From Anaerolineaceae bacterium (GTDB lineage Bacteria > Chloroflexota > Anaerolineae > Anaerolineales > Anaerolineaceae), in the NCBI GenBank assembly GCA_003563055.1, contig PWSY01000060.1, positions 1 to 47,410 on the forward strand: 47,410 nucleotides of DNA, written 5' to 3'. The translations under genes and the position numbers were made by a program. This document shows, piece after piece, positions 25,293-34,198 of the stretch; position 1 is the first letter of the stretch, and each line of letters begins with the position of its first letter. The notes under the pieces were generated by a model, which was not told the origin of the DNA, made no database searches, and saw only the letters and a list, made by a program, of their open reading frames with translations.

Positions 25293-25384
25293 TCAGCCGC
25301 GTATGGGAGAGTGTGATTTTGCGGTTACCGGAAATCTTCATAATTATTTCATACTTTTTTTGCAGTTATTCCATAAATTTTTTC

Positions 25385-25422
25385 TATAATCATGATCAGA
25401 ATCCGAAGTCCGGATTTTGATC
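25385..25422 (+). promoter_or_regulatory. -10 element followed by a 29-bp inverted repeat, candidate operator
   Basis: TATAAT (25385-25390) is followed at 25394 by GATCAGAATCCG, a 5-base spacer and CGGATTTTGATC, arms that pair at 11 of 12 positions. The repeat lies over the expected transcription start of the small exported-protein gene, where a bound repressor would block initiation. The best -35 (TTGCAG) has a long 19-bp spacer. Confidence 0.6.
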
Positions 25423-25452
25423 AACTGATTATGTTTTAGAAAGGAGTATATA

Positions 25453-25830
25453 ATGATCATAAAAATAATGGCAGCAAGCATACTGGCGCTCGTCCTTGGA
25501 TTGGGTGCGGCAGGTGTTATCAATATAACCCACCCCCAGGACATTGCGGTACAAGCTGAAACTGTCGAGGTGGGTCAAGAGGGTTTCGAATATGAGCAAT
25601 CGTTCGAATATGGTGAGCAGAATGGGGATTGGGAGCCAGTCCAGACCCAAACCCGCCAAAGGACTCACATGCGTGAGCTTCAGGATGGGGAATGCACAGG
25701 TGACCCCCAAGAGTTACGCCTGAACCGTGCTGAGAAGCTGAATCTTATGCGGCAGGAGCAACGGAATCGACGTGATGGAAGCTGCTTCGGGGGGGGCTTA
25801 GGACAGGGGCTGGGCAATCAGAATAATTAA
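25453..25830 (+). CDS. Small exported protein, unrecognised
   Basis: The 125-residue product has an N-terminal hydrophobic segment (about residues 3-22) that looks like a signal peptide or anchor, with no lipobox. The rest is hydrophilic, rich in Gln, Glu and Arg, with two Cys residues (one in DGECTGDP, one in GSCFGGG) and a Gly-rich end. I know no family for it. AAAGGAG lies upstream of the ATG and a strong terminator follows, so it is an independent gene. The palindrome over its promoter suggests tight regulation. Confidence 0.7.
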   Translation: MIIKIMAASILALVLGLGAAGVINITHPQDIAVQAETVEVGQEGFEYEQSFEYGEQNGDWEPVQTQTRQRTHMRELQDGECTGDPQELRLNRAEKLNLMRQEQRNRRDGSCFGGGLGQGLGNQNN

Positions 25831-25858
25831 TCACGCATCACCTTTAGAATAAAAAAAG

Positions 25859-25890
25859 AGGCTTTCTCGTTATTTGAGAAAGCCTTTATT
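25859..25890 (+). terminator. Rho-independent terminator
   Basis: AGGCTTTCTC and GAGAAAGCCT form a perfect 10-bp stem with a 7-base loop. An A-run precedes it and a T-rich stretch follows, so it may work in both directions. Confidence 0.9.
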
Positions 25891-25892
25891 AT

Positions 25893-26010
25893 GTTATTTT
25901 GTAACTGCTCAGGCAGTCGTGCTGCTGAAGCGTGGGGTGTGTGGTGGGGCGGCTTCGCTGCCCCACCACACACCCCAATTCCCTCGCACGCTGAGTAGTT
26001 ACGTTATTTT
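25893..26010. mobile_element. 102-bp MITE-like element with 8-bp target duplication
   Basis: The element spans 25901-26002. Its ends are 12-bp inverted repeats, GTAACTGCTCAG and CTGAGTAGTTAC, with one mismatch. Inside is a 17-bp perfect hairpin (25934-25950 against 25960-25976) with a small loop. The 8-base GTTATTTT occurs directly outside both ends (25893-25900 and 26003-26010), as expected for a target-site duplication. It contains no gene and would need a transposase from elsewhere. It sits between a terminator and the end of the beta-glucosidase gene. Confidence 0.75.
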
Positions 26011-26034
26011 TTAACTTGTATGCTAAAGCGGGTC

Positions 26035-27390
<1,356 letters not shown>

Positions 27391-27518
27391 TTATCCTCTA
27401 ATGCTTAATCATGAATAGCTAACTCAAAGGTCTCATTATAGTTGATATGGGTCATTTTAATCGAAATAAGAGATTGCCTGGGGGATGGGGCCAATCTTCA
27501 ACAGCCAGAAGAGCTGCA

Positions 27519-28736
27519 TTAACGCAGAAACTGGGAATAGAACTGATTGATTCTGGGCTGGGTAGCCGTTTGGGAAGCCTGGTTTTTGATTGTCCCCAGG
27601 TTGTAATCGGCTGCTTTTCGACGTAAATGCGGGGAATCTAACGCAGTCAGAATTGCAGATGCCAATGCTTCAGCGTCCAGTGGGTTGACCAGCAGCCCAT
27701 TTTTGCTGTCTTCAACCCAGGGTCGCATAGAATCGATATTGCCAACAACCGGGAAACAGCTGCAGGCCATGGCCTCCAGCAGGCTGTTGGGCGTGCCGTC
27801 GTGACTGCTGGGGGATACAAACACCTGGGACCGCTTAAATAACGCCCATAATTCCGGTTGGGGCAGATTGGGTAATAAGAAAATGCGATGCTCACAGCCA
27901 GTCGCTGCCGCCCACGCTTTAGCTTGTTCGATGTCAGCCAGCCCTGGACAAATAAAGACGGTGTCCGGATGTTGGGAGAGCACCTTTGGAATGGCGGCAA
28001 AAAACACATCTTGATGAACGGAGCCAGGCCGGAGACCACGCGGGTTGACGACCCAAAAGCTTTTGGGTGGAATGCAGAAGGGATCTGGATCAAAATCATG
28101 TGATGATCGGATCGCATCCAGGTTCAACCCGCCGGAACCAGGCACCATCAGGGTGGGGGCTGTTGGACTCAGGCCCCATTTTTGGGCAAGCGCCAGGTCT
28201 CGATGGGTGTCAGCGGTGAGGCCGTTTGCCCGAAACAGACACCTGCGGGTATATTGGCGCATCAGAAATGAGCCATTGGCATGGAGGGTCAGGTCGTTAC
28301 CCCAGGTTGCTGCCAGAAAGGGTATTCCGGAGGGTGTGTAAGCGCCCAGCATCCCTTCAAAGGGGATTCGAAGGGCATGCACCAAATCTGGCTGAACGGT
28401 GCGCAGGAAGGTCAAAAAATCCTTTTTCTTGAAAGAAATTGTCAGGGGACCGAGGTAATAGCGCAATCGCTGCGTAAGGGAAGAAAAGCGACGTGCCAGA
28501 TTTCGTAATAGCTTTGTGTGCCCTTTAGCAGCCTTCTTTGATTCATCGGATGGTTTGCCGCTGCTCAGCCGGCTGAAGGCAAGTGGGAGGATTGTAAAAT
28601 GGCATAAGCCTTGCGGGGGCTCACAAGGGTAGGTCGAGATCAGGCTGATGTCATACCCCAATGTCCGGGTGTTATCGATCCAGCTGCGGGTGGTGGGGCT
28701 GCGGCCATCGGCAATGATCAGCAGGTGACTCTTCAT
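27519..28736 (-). CDS. GT4-type glycosyltransferase
   Basis: The 405-residue protein has a GT-B layout. Its C-terminal half has the glycosyltransferase group 1 pattern FVSPSSHDGTPNSLLEAMACSCFPVVG, including the second Glu of the EX7E motif, then DSKNGLLVNPLDAEALASAI. It transfers a sugar from a nucleotide donor; donor and acceptor are unknown. It is the last gene of the five-gene wecB operon, its ATG overlapping the previous stop by four bases. Confidence 0.88.
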   Translation of the reverse strand: MKSHLLIIADGRSPTTRSWIDNTRTLGYDISLISTYPCEPPQGLCHFTILPLAFSRLSSGKPSDESKKAAKGHTKLLRNLARRFSSLTQRLRYYLGPLTISFKKKDFLTFLRTVQPDLVHALRIPFEGMLGAYTPSGIPFLAATWGNDLTLHANGSFLMRQYTRRCLFRANGLTADTHRDLALAQKWGLSPTAPTLMVPGSGGLNLDAIRSSHDFDPDPFCIPPKSFWVVNPRGLRPGSVHQDVFFAAIPKVLSQHPDTVFICPGLADIEQAKAWAAATGCEHRIFLLPNLPQPELWALFKRSQVFVSPSSHDGTPNSLLEAMACSCFPVVGNIDSMRPWVEDSKNGLLVNPLDAEALASAILTALDSPHLRRKAADYNLGTIKNQASQTATQPRINQFYSQFLR

Positions 28737-29839
28737 GCCATGGTCCTGTTTAGGGCTTTAATGAAGACCGCCACCATCCTGTCAAGGTTGATCTCTTGGG
28801 AAACGATCCGGTAACTTTCAGCACCCTTTTGGCGCAGGGCAGGGATATCCCTCAGGGCTTGTTCCATGGCTGTTTGCAGAGCAGTGATATCCGAGGGGGG
28901 GACCTGCCACCCATTTCCCGGTCGCACCAGATCTGCCTGGGTGCCATCAGCTTCAGCGGCGATCACCGGCAACCCAAAGCTCATGGCTTGTTGGATGGCC
29001 AGGCCGCCGGTGCCCGGCAAAACAAATAGGTCTGCAGCCCTGAACTGGTTCTCCAACGGCTGCCCGTAGAGCGCACCGGTGAAGATCGCCTCCGGGTAGA
29101 TTTTTTGTGCCAGCTTTTCCATTTCTTCTCGGGCTGGGCCATCCCCGATAATGGTCAGGGAGGGTTGCAAAGTCTGAGGCAGCTGGGCGCAGGCCGTGAG
29201 CAAGTTGTCGATTTTCTTTCTTGCTTGCAATCGGCCAACAAACAGAACCTGTGCCTTCCCTTTTTCGATCAAGGCTGACCGTGTTGGCATGGGGTGGTCT
29301 GGTGGCGGGGTCACGGCGTTGGCTGCCACAAAGATTCGATCCTGCGGGAAACCCAATGCTGCATATTCGGCTGCCCCGGATTGGCTGTACGTGATCATCG
29401 CGTCAAACTGACGGATGAAGTTTTTGCGACGGGTGATACGCAGGCCAGCCATTGGCCCAGCAGTTGGCGGCGCGCCTAACCCCCAACCGACCACTGGTCT
29501 CCCCCTGCGGTGCATCCATCGGACGGTTTCTGAAGTGCGGAGGTAGCGTGGATTGGCTTCAACAATCAACACATCCGGTGACCAATCCCGCAACCAGTTC
29601 ATCAGACCCAATTGGATGCAGATATAATACCGGCCATCGAAGATATGAAAATTCCATCCCTTTACCAGCCGGGCATCTTTGAGGTCATCCACGGTTGTGA
29701 TCATCTCCCCAGATCTGGGTTCGCCTGTGAAAATACTTAATCCGGACGTGCAGGCCTGAGCAAGCGCGTTAAAAAACGGATACCGATAATTTGGGACAAC
29801 GCGCTGTATCAAACCAGCTCTGCCATCAAAGGAGGACAT
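28733..29839 (-). CDS. GT4-type glycosyltransferase (atypical EX7E motif)
   Basis: The product has the GT-B donor domain pattern VLFVGRLQARKKIDNLLTA and ADLFVLPGTGGLAIQQAMSFGLPVIAAE. In most relatives the second Glu of EX7E lies where this protein has Gln (IQQAMS), so catalysis may differ. I set the start at ATG 29839 (368 residues), which shares one base with the stop of the upstream gene (TGATG); the open frame extends 22 codons further but inside that gene. Confidence 0.83.
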   Translation of the reverse strand: MSSFDGRAGLIQRVVPNYRYPFFNALAQACTSGLSIFTGEPRSGEMITTVDDLKDARLVKGWNFHIFDGRYYICIQLGLMNWLRDWSPDVLIVEANPRYLRTSETVRWMHRRGRPVVGWGLGAPPTAGPMAGLRITRRKNFIRQFDAMITYSQSGAAEYAALGFPQDRIFVAANAVTPPPDHPMPTRSALIEKGKAQVLFVGRLQARKKIDNLLTACAQLPQTLQPSLTIIGDGPAREEMEKLAQKIYPEAIFTGALYGQPLENQFRAADLFVLPGTGGLAIQQAMSFGLPVIAAEADGTQADLVRPGNGWQVPPSDITALQTAMEQALRDIPALRQKGAESYRIVSQEINLDRMVAVFIKALNRTMA

Positions 29840-30861
29840 CAGGTCAAAAGCTCCCCTAAATAAGCCTCGGCCATCATATTTAGGTCGAAATGATCCACTG
29901 CCCATTTCCTGGCTCTTTTTCGATAGGTTGGGTTGTGGTTTAATATTTTCACGCAGGCGGCAGCCAGGGGCTGGATGGCGGGAGCTTCAAGCTTCCAGTG
30001 GTTTGATCCGTAGGGGACAATTTCCCCAGCTTCCTCTGGAACCAACTCTGCCAATGCACCTGTATCAAATGCCACCACAGGCAAGCCGCAAGCCAGGGCT
30101 TCAATAACACTGTTGGGACAGGCTGCATTCAGGTCGGCGCTGAACAGGACATGGGCGGAACGGGCGATGGCGGGGATTTCGCCGAGTGGTACGATCCCCC
30201 GCCAGGTGATCCACAAATCTGGCGCTATGAGATGGGCGTCGGCCATTAACGAATCGCTGACATCACCGACGACCATTAATTCGATTGGCAGTTCATGGTC
30301 TGATTGTAAGGTTTTGGCAAGTCGCACCGCTGTGTCCAGCCCCCTGGCATATGATCCGCTCATGTGGCCTTCAACCAGCAAGAGGCGATAGTGGTCATTG
30401 GGAGGAGTCTCGGGGCCTTGGGGCGTATATTTTTCCAGGTCGACACCATTATGGGTGACACGAAAGGGGATTGGTCTCTTACCAAAAACCTGGTTCCACC
30501 ATGCAAGGCTGAAGTCACTCTGGTAGATGATGCTGTCTGCCAGGTTGCGGCGGATAAAGGCGAGGATGTGGTTGTTGATCTCAGCCCGCAGGGCTGCTCG
30601 CAGCGATGACTTTTCGACCTTATGCATCCAGTTCATCCCATTTAAACGCTGAACCAAGCGCACACCGCGCCGTTTTGCCTGCCAGAGTTTGAAGAGCTGA
30701 CGCGTGCCGCCGATTACCAGGATGGCAGCAATGTCGGGGTCATTCATGTTGAAAGTGTAAGTAATCCCTCGTTGTCTCAGGCTGCTGATGAATTTATCCT
30801 GAAAAGTGACCATTCCCCCCAGGCCGCTGAGTTCAGGCACCAGGCAGACCTTATGGTTCAT
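29839..30861 (-). CDS. GT4-type glycosyltransferase
   Basis: The 340-residue protein has an N-terminal GT-B domain (VCLVPELSGLGGMVTFQDKF) and a C-terminal donor-binding half with AHVLFSADLNAACPNSVIEALACGLPVVAFD, the expected group 1 motif with Glu. Four-base ATGA overlap with the acetyltransferase gene upstream. It probably adds one sugar to the polysaccharide repeat unit built by this operon. Confidence 0.87.
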   Translation of the reverse strand: MNHKVCLVPELSGLGGMVTFQDKFISSLRQRGITYTFNMNDPDIAAILVIGGTRQLFKLWQAKRRGVRLVQRLNGMNWMHKVEKSSLRAALRAEINNHILAFIRRNLADSIIYQSDFSLAWWNQVFGKRPIPFRVTHNGVDLEKYTPQGPETPPNDHYRLLLVEGHMSGSYARGLDTAVRLAKTLQSDHELPIELMVVGDVSDSLMADAHLIAPDLWITWRGIVPLGEIPAIARSAHVLFSADLNAACPNSVIEALACGLPVVAFDTGALAELVPEEAGEIVPYGSNHWKLEAPAIQPLAAACVKILNHNPTYRKRARKWAVDHFDLNMMAEAYLGELLT

Positions 30862-31322
30862 GCTGAGACCTCATCCAGCCGGGGTCGCTGTCCAACATGG
30901 CGGGCAGGTGACCCTGCCCAGATTTCGTCCGCGCCAGTTGATTGCAACAGGACGGCGTTGGCCCCAACGACGGTGCCACGGCCAATTTTTAACACACCTT
31001 CTTTACAGAGTACTTTGCATCCTGGGGAGAGGATGACATCGTCACCGATCTCGATGCCTTCGAATCTGGAATGTGTGATGGGCAGGTAGACGTCTGCCCG
31101 ACCAATCGTCACACCCTGGTAGATGTGTACACCTGCGCCGATACTGGTTTTGCTGTGAATTACCACACCATGTCCGCCATGTTCAAGGATGAAGTCTTGG
31201 CCTATTGCAACGGAGGTTGGGATTTCTGACCCTAGAAGTTTTAAGAGATAATAAAATAATTTGCCAACAACAGGCCAATAGCGGGCATAAACCATCCGGG
31301 TGTAAAAATCTGTTTTGGCCAT
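30858..31322 (-). CDS. Hexapeptide-repeat O-acetyltransferase, serine acetyltransferase/WcaB-like
   Basis: The 154-residue protein is a left-handed beta-helix made of hexapeptide repeats (VAIGQDFILEHGGHGVVIHSKTSIGAGVHIYQGVTIG) with the late catalytic-site region ILSPGCKVL...VVGANAVLLQS. Short CysE-like members in polysaccharide clusters acetylate sugars rather than serine. Its start overlaps the wecB stop by one base (TAATG). Context favours polysaccharide O-acetylation; a role in cysteine synthesis is less likely because the CysE N-terminal helical domain is missing. Confidence 0.82.
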   Translation of the reverse strand: MAKTDFYTRMVYARYWPVVGKLFYYLLKLLGSEIPTSVAIGQDFILEHGGHGVVIHSKTSIGAGVHIYQGVTIGRADVYLPITHSRFEGIEIGDDVILSPGCKVLCKEGVLKIGRGTVVGANAVLLQSTGADEIWAGSPARHVGQRPRLDEVSA

Positions 31323-32464
31323 TAATCATGACTCCCTGTAGCCAGAAGGGCATTCACGATCCGATTCGCTGCATACCCATCGCCATAGGGATTGACCGCC
31401 CCAGCCATAGCAGCATGAGCCTGACGATCGTCCAGCAAGTTTTTAGCTTGATTGAAAATGTGATTTGATCCCGTCCCGACGAGTTTTAAAGTCCCAGCAA
31501 TGACACCTTCCTGGCGTTCGGTGCGTTCACGCAAGACCAGCGTTGGCACGCCAAAGGAGGGGGCTTCTTCCTGAATACCCCCCGAGTCGGTCAGGATCAG
31601 GGCTGCGTGTTTCATCAGGTGCACGAGCGGCAGGTAATCCAATGGGGGTAAAAGGTGGATGTTGTCCACACCGGATAGGGTATTGTAGACCGGTTCCTGT
31701 ATATTGGGATTCAAATGAACAGGATAAATGAGGCTGATCTCATCGCGATACATTTCGGCCAGTTGTTTTAGCGCCCTGCATATGTCGCGGATGGGCTGAC
31801 CGAAGTTCTCACGCCGGTGTGCGGTCACCAAGACCAGGCGGCGATCACCTGAAGTGATGCCCGCTTTCGTCAACAAGCGAATTGCCTCGGGCGGCGGTGG
31901 CTGTTGCGATATGATGCGCAGCGCATCAATAGCGGGGTTGCCGGTGACCTTGATGAGCTCATCTGGAATACCTTCACGCAGCAAGTTTTGGCGGTTATTT
32001 TCGGTGGGTGCAAAATGCAGGTCAGCGATCACGCCAGCTACCCGGCGGTTAATCTCTTCGGGGAAAGGCTGCCATTTATCGTGTGTGCGCAGGCCGGCTT
32101 CAACATGACCTACTTTAATCTGATGATAGTAACCCAGCAGCGCGGCTGACATGACAGTGGTTGTGTCCCCCTGGATCAATAACCAATCTGGTTGATAGTC
32201 ACTCAAGATGGGGTCCAATTCTGAGAAGATGCGAGCGGTTAATTGAGCCAGGTTTTGGTTTGGCTGCATCAGGTCGAGGTCGACATCCGGGTTGATCTCA
32301 AATGAATCCAGGACCTGGTCCAGCATTTCTCGATGTTGTGCTGTGACGCACACCAAGGTTTCGAAATGATCGGGATGTTGACGTAATTCCTTGACTACCG
32401 GGGCCATTTTGATGGCCTCAGGCCGGGTGCCAAAAACCGTTAAGATCCGTAGTTTAGGTTTCAT
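31322..32464 (-). CDS. wecB: UDP-N-acetylglucosamine 2-epimerase (non-hydrolysing)
   Basis: The 380-residue protein shows the WecB/MnaA family motifs: FGTRPEAIKMAPVVKEL at the N-terminus, GDTTTVMSAALLGYY, HVEAGLRT, TAHRRENFG and DSGGIQEEAPSFGVPTLVLR. It converts UDP-GlcNAc to UDP-ManNAc, a precursor for wall or capsule polysaccharides. It is the first gene of the leftward operon. TATAAT lies seven bases before its ATG with no ribosome site, which suggests a leaderless transcript. Confidence 0.95.
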   Translation of the reverse strand: MKPKLRILTVFGTRPEAIKMAPVVKELRQHPDHFETLVCVTAQHREMLDQVLDSFEINPDVDLDLMQPNQNLAQLTARIFSELDPILSDYQPDWLLIQGDTTTVMSAALLGYYHQIKVGHVEAGLRTHDKWQPFPEEINRRVAGVIADLHFAPTENNRQNLLREGIPDELIKVTGNPAIDALRIISQQPPPPEAIRLLTKAGITSGDRRLVLVTAHRRENFGQPIRDICRALKQLAEMYRDEISLIYPVHLNPNIQEPVYNTLSGVDNIHLLPPLDYLPLVHLMKHAALILTDSGGIQEEAPSFGVPTLVLRERTERQEGVIAGTLKLVGTGSNHIFNQAKNLLDDRQAHAAMAGAVNPYGDGYAANRIVNALLATGSHD

Positions 32465-32471
32465 GCGAATA

Positions 32472-32477
32472 ATTATA
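32472..32477 (-). promoter_or_regulatory. -10 element of the polysaccharide operon
   Basis: On the minus strand TATAAT lies seven bases before the wecB ATG. Transcription would then start at or next to the start codon. No Shine-Dalgarno sequence is present. Confidence 0.5.
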
Positions 32478-32582
32478 CTTTATGCTTTTCAGTGAGAAGG
32501 GAAGCCTTGATTTATGAACAGGCATTTAGCGATACCGGCCTGCGTCCGGAAAATTAATGCCATGTTTTTTTCCGCCTTATGC

Positions 32583-32588
32583 TATACT
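32583..32588 (+). promoter_or_regulatory. Extended -10 element of the MutL/DUF6754 operon
   Basis: TATACT preceded by TGC (extended -10) lies seven bases before the first ATG of the operon. As with wecB, this predicts a leaderless mRNA. The two divergent promoters sit within 131 bases. Confidence 0.5.
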
Positions 32589-32595
32589 TTAACTG

Positions 32596-32841
32596 ATGCA
32601 AAGAATCTACTGGCAGGAATGGGAAAAGGTATTGAATCGCATGGGGCTGAAACCCCTGGCTTATGTGACGATGGCTGCCGCCCGTCCATTATTGCCAATT
32701 GCAGCCCAGATGATGGCTGTCGGTTACCCTTTAATCAAAGCACTCAATATGGACGGGCATTATTCTGCCCTGATCCGAATGCTGGATGATGAGGAAACGG
32801 CGGATCAGTTTCGTGATTATCTATACAAGGAGGGTGCATGA
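32596..32841 (+). CDS. Small protein, first gene of the MutL/DUF6754 operon
   Basis: The 81-residue product is unrecognised. It is mostly helical, with a hydrophobic middle (PLAYVTMAAARPLLPIAAQMMAVGYPLIKAL, about 21-51) that could be a membrane or hairpin segment and an acidic C-terminus (LDDEETADQFRDYL). Its stop overlaps the start of the next gene by four bases. It is supported as a real gene by that coupling and by the promoter immediately upstream. Confidence 0.65.
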   Translation: MQRIYWQEWEKVLNRMGLKPLAYVTMAAARPLLPIAAQMMAVGYPLIKALNMDGHYSALIRMLDDEETADQFRDYLYKEGA

Positions 32842-33587
32842 CCTGGTCTTTTATTGGCTGGGTGATCATTGGCCTATCGGCAGGGCTATTATTTGGGCTA
32901 TCTTTTTTGATTAAAGATTTTGATATCTACCAGATACGCTGGCCAGCGATGATCAGTCGTCTGATTGCATCACGGGCATCTGCAATAGAACAGGGTAAAA
33001 AACGGCAGGTTGTCCTGGGACATCAACTGTGGTCACATACTTATCCTGGCTTGGGTTTGCATACGTTGAGCGTTCTGCCTGATTTTCTTGATCCCGAATC
33101 AGTTGTCGATGGGGGCCAGTCTGTTAGCGGCGGTGATGGTTCTTTGGTTGTGTTTGCTCGCCAGATGATAACCGGGCGATATCGTGACGGTTTCTCTTTG
33201 GCGCTTCAGGATGCCTCCCTGGAATCAAAGCTCTATGGCCCCACACCCCTGTCATTTACGGCTGGTTTTTTACCCGAACTGGGTATGGACCCACAGGGTT
33301 CTTTGGCCCTTTTTGGGGACTACGGCCCTGAGGCGGCCTTATGGGTTGAGGCTGCCAGAACCAGGCATGGGAGGGTCTTTGCTGCGGCAGGTTCAATTGA
33401 TTCCCAGGCATCGTTATTTATGACTGTGCCCGACCTGCTGATCGGTGAAGAGGTTTACATGCTGCCAGGTTTATTGTCGCCAACTTCAAAGAATCGGGCC
33501 GGTTGGTTGACAGAGGATTTTGTGAGGATAATATTGATCTTGATGATTGTCTTTGGGGCAATATTGAAGATGGTGGGTGTCCTATGA
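32838..33587 (+). CDS. DUF6754-like membrane protein
   Basis: The 249-residue protein has a membrane helix at each end (about residues 4-25 and 226-247) and a soluble middle of about 200 residues. That middle fits the DUF6754 pattern as I remember it: TPLSFTAGFLPELGMD..., SLALFGDYGPEAALWVEAA and a following AAAGSIDSQASLFMTVPDLLIGEEVYMLPG. The function is unknown. Both flanking junctions are ATGA overlaps. The assignment is from recalled sequence style and should be treated as moderate. Confidence 0.6.
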   Translation: MTWSFIGWVIIGLSAGLLFGLSFLIKDFDIYQIRWPAMISRLIASRASAIEQGKKRQVVLGHQLWSHTYPGLGLHTLSVLPDFLDPESVVDGGQSVSGGDGSLVVFARQMITGRYRDGFSLALQDASLESKLYGPTPLSFTAGFLPELGMDPQGSLALFGDYGPEAALWVEAARTRHGRVFAAAGSIDSQASLFMTVPDLLIGEEVYMLPGLLSPTSKNRAGWLTEDFVRIILILMIVFGAILKMVGVL

Positions 33588-34198
33588 AAAAGGTCCTGGT
33601 TATGGTGGTCGTCTTAACAATCGGACTGACCGTTCTAGCTGGGTACCTGTTTCGTGCACTGCTGGCACCTTTATTGGCGTTGTTATTTGATTGGGGCATC
33701 TTATTGGCGGGCGTGGCGGGGTTGATTGGAATTGGCTATTTAATCCACATGAATTTATCAAAGCTGGCTCGTCGGGAAAAAGGCGCATTTTTTAGCGTGG
33801 TGGTAATTATCGCATTTGTGTTTACACTTGTTTCAGGGTTGGTGATGACCCCACAAAGCCCCTTTTTTCGTGACCTGATCTTGAATGTTCAGATACCGGT
33901 CGAAGCCAGCTTGCTGGGCATCCTGGCAGTAACGCTGGTGTATACCAGCTTGCGTCTGGTCCGTTCTCGGGGTTGGACGCCAATGTCAATAGCATTCCTG
34001 GCCAGTGCTATCCTTTCGCTAATTTTGAACTTGGTTTTCATAAATATACCCACAGACACCCCTTTATCCTACCTGATGATGTTTATCCGGCGGCTGCCTT
34101 TGATTGGTGTCAGGGGGATCCTGTTGGGCATGGCCCTGGGTGGGCTGGTCGTTGGGTTGCGGGTCTTGTTAATGATTGATCGTCCTTATGGTGAGTGA
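33584..34198 (+). CDS. Polytopic membrane protein, unrecognised
   Basis: The 204-residue product has about six membrane helices, beginning with MKKVLVMVVVLTIGLTVLAG, and short charged loops. I do not recognise a family. The start at ATG 33584 overlaps the previous stop (ATGA); an in-frame extension to 33503 lies within the previous gene and is not needed. The stop overlaps the next start region. Confidence 0.7.
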   Translation: MKKVLVMVVVLTIGLTVLAGYLFRALLAPLLALLFDWGILLAGVAGLIGIGYLIHMNLSKLARREKGAFFSVVVIIAFVFTLVSGLVMTPQSPFFRDLILNVQIPVEASLLGILAVTLVYTSLRLVRSRGWTPMSIAFLASAILSLILNLVFINIPTDTPLSYLMMFIRRLPLIGVRGILLGMALGGLVVGLRVLLMIDRPYGE

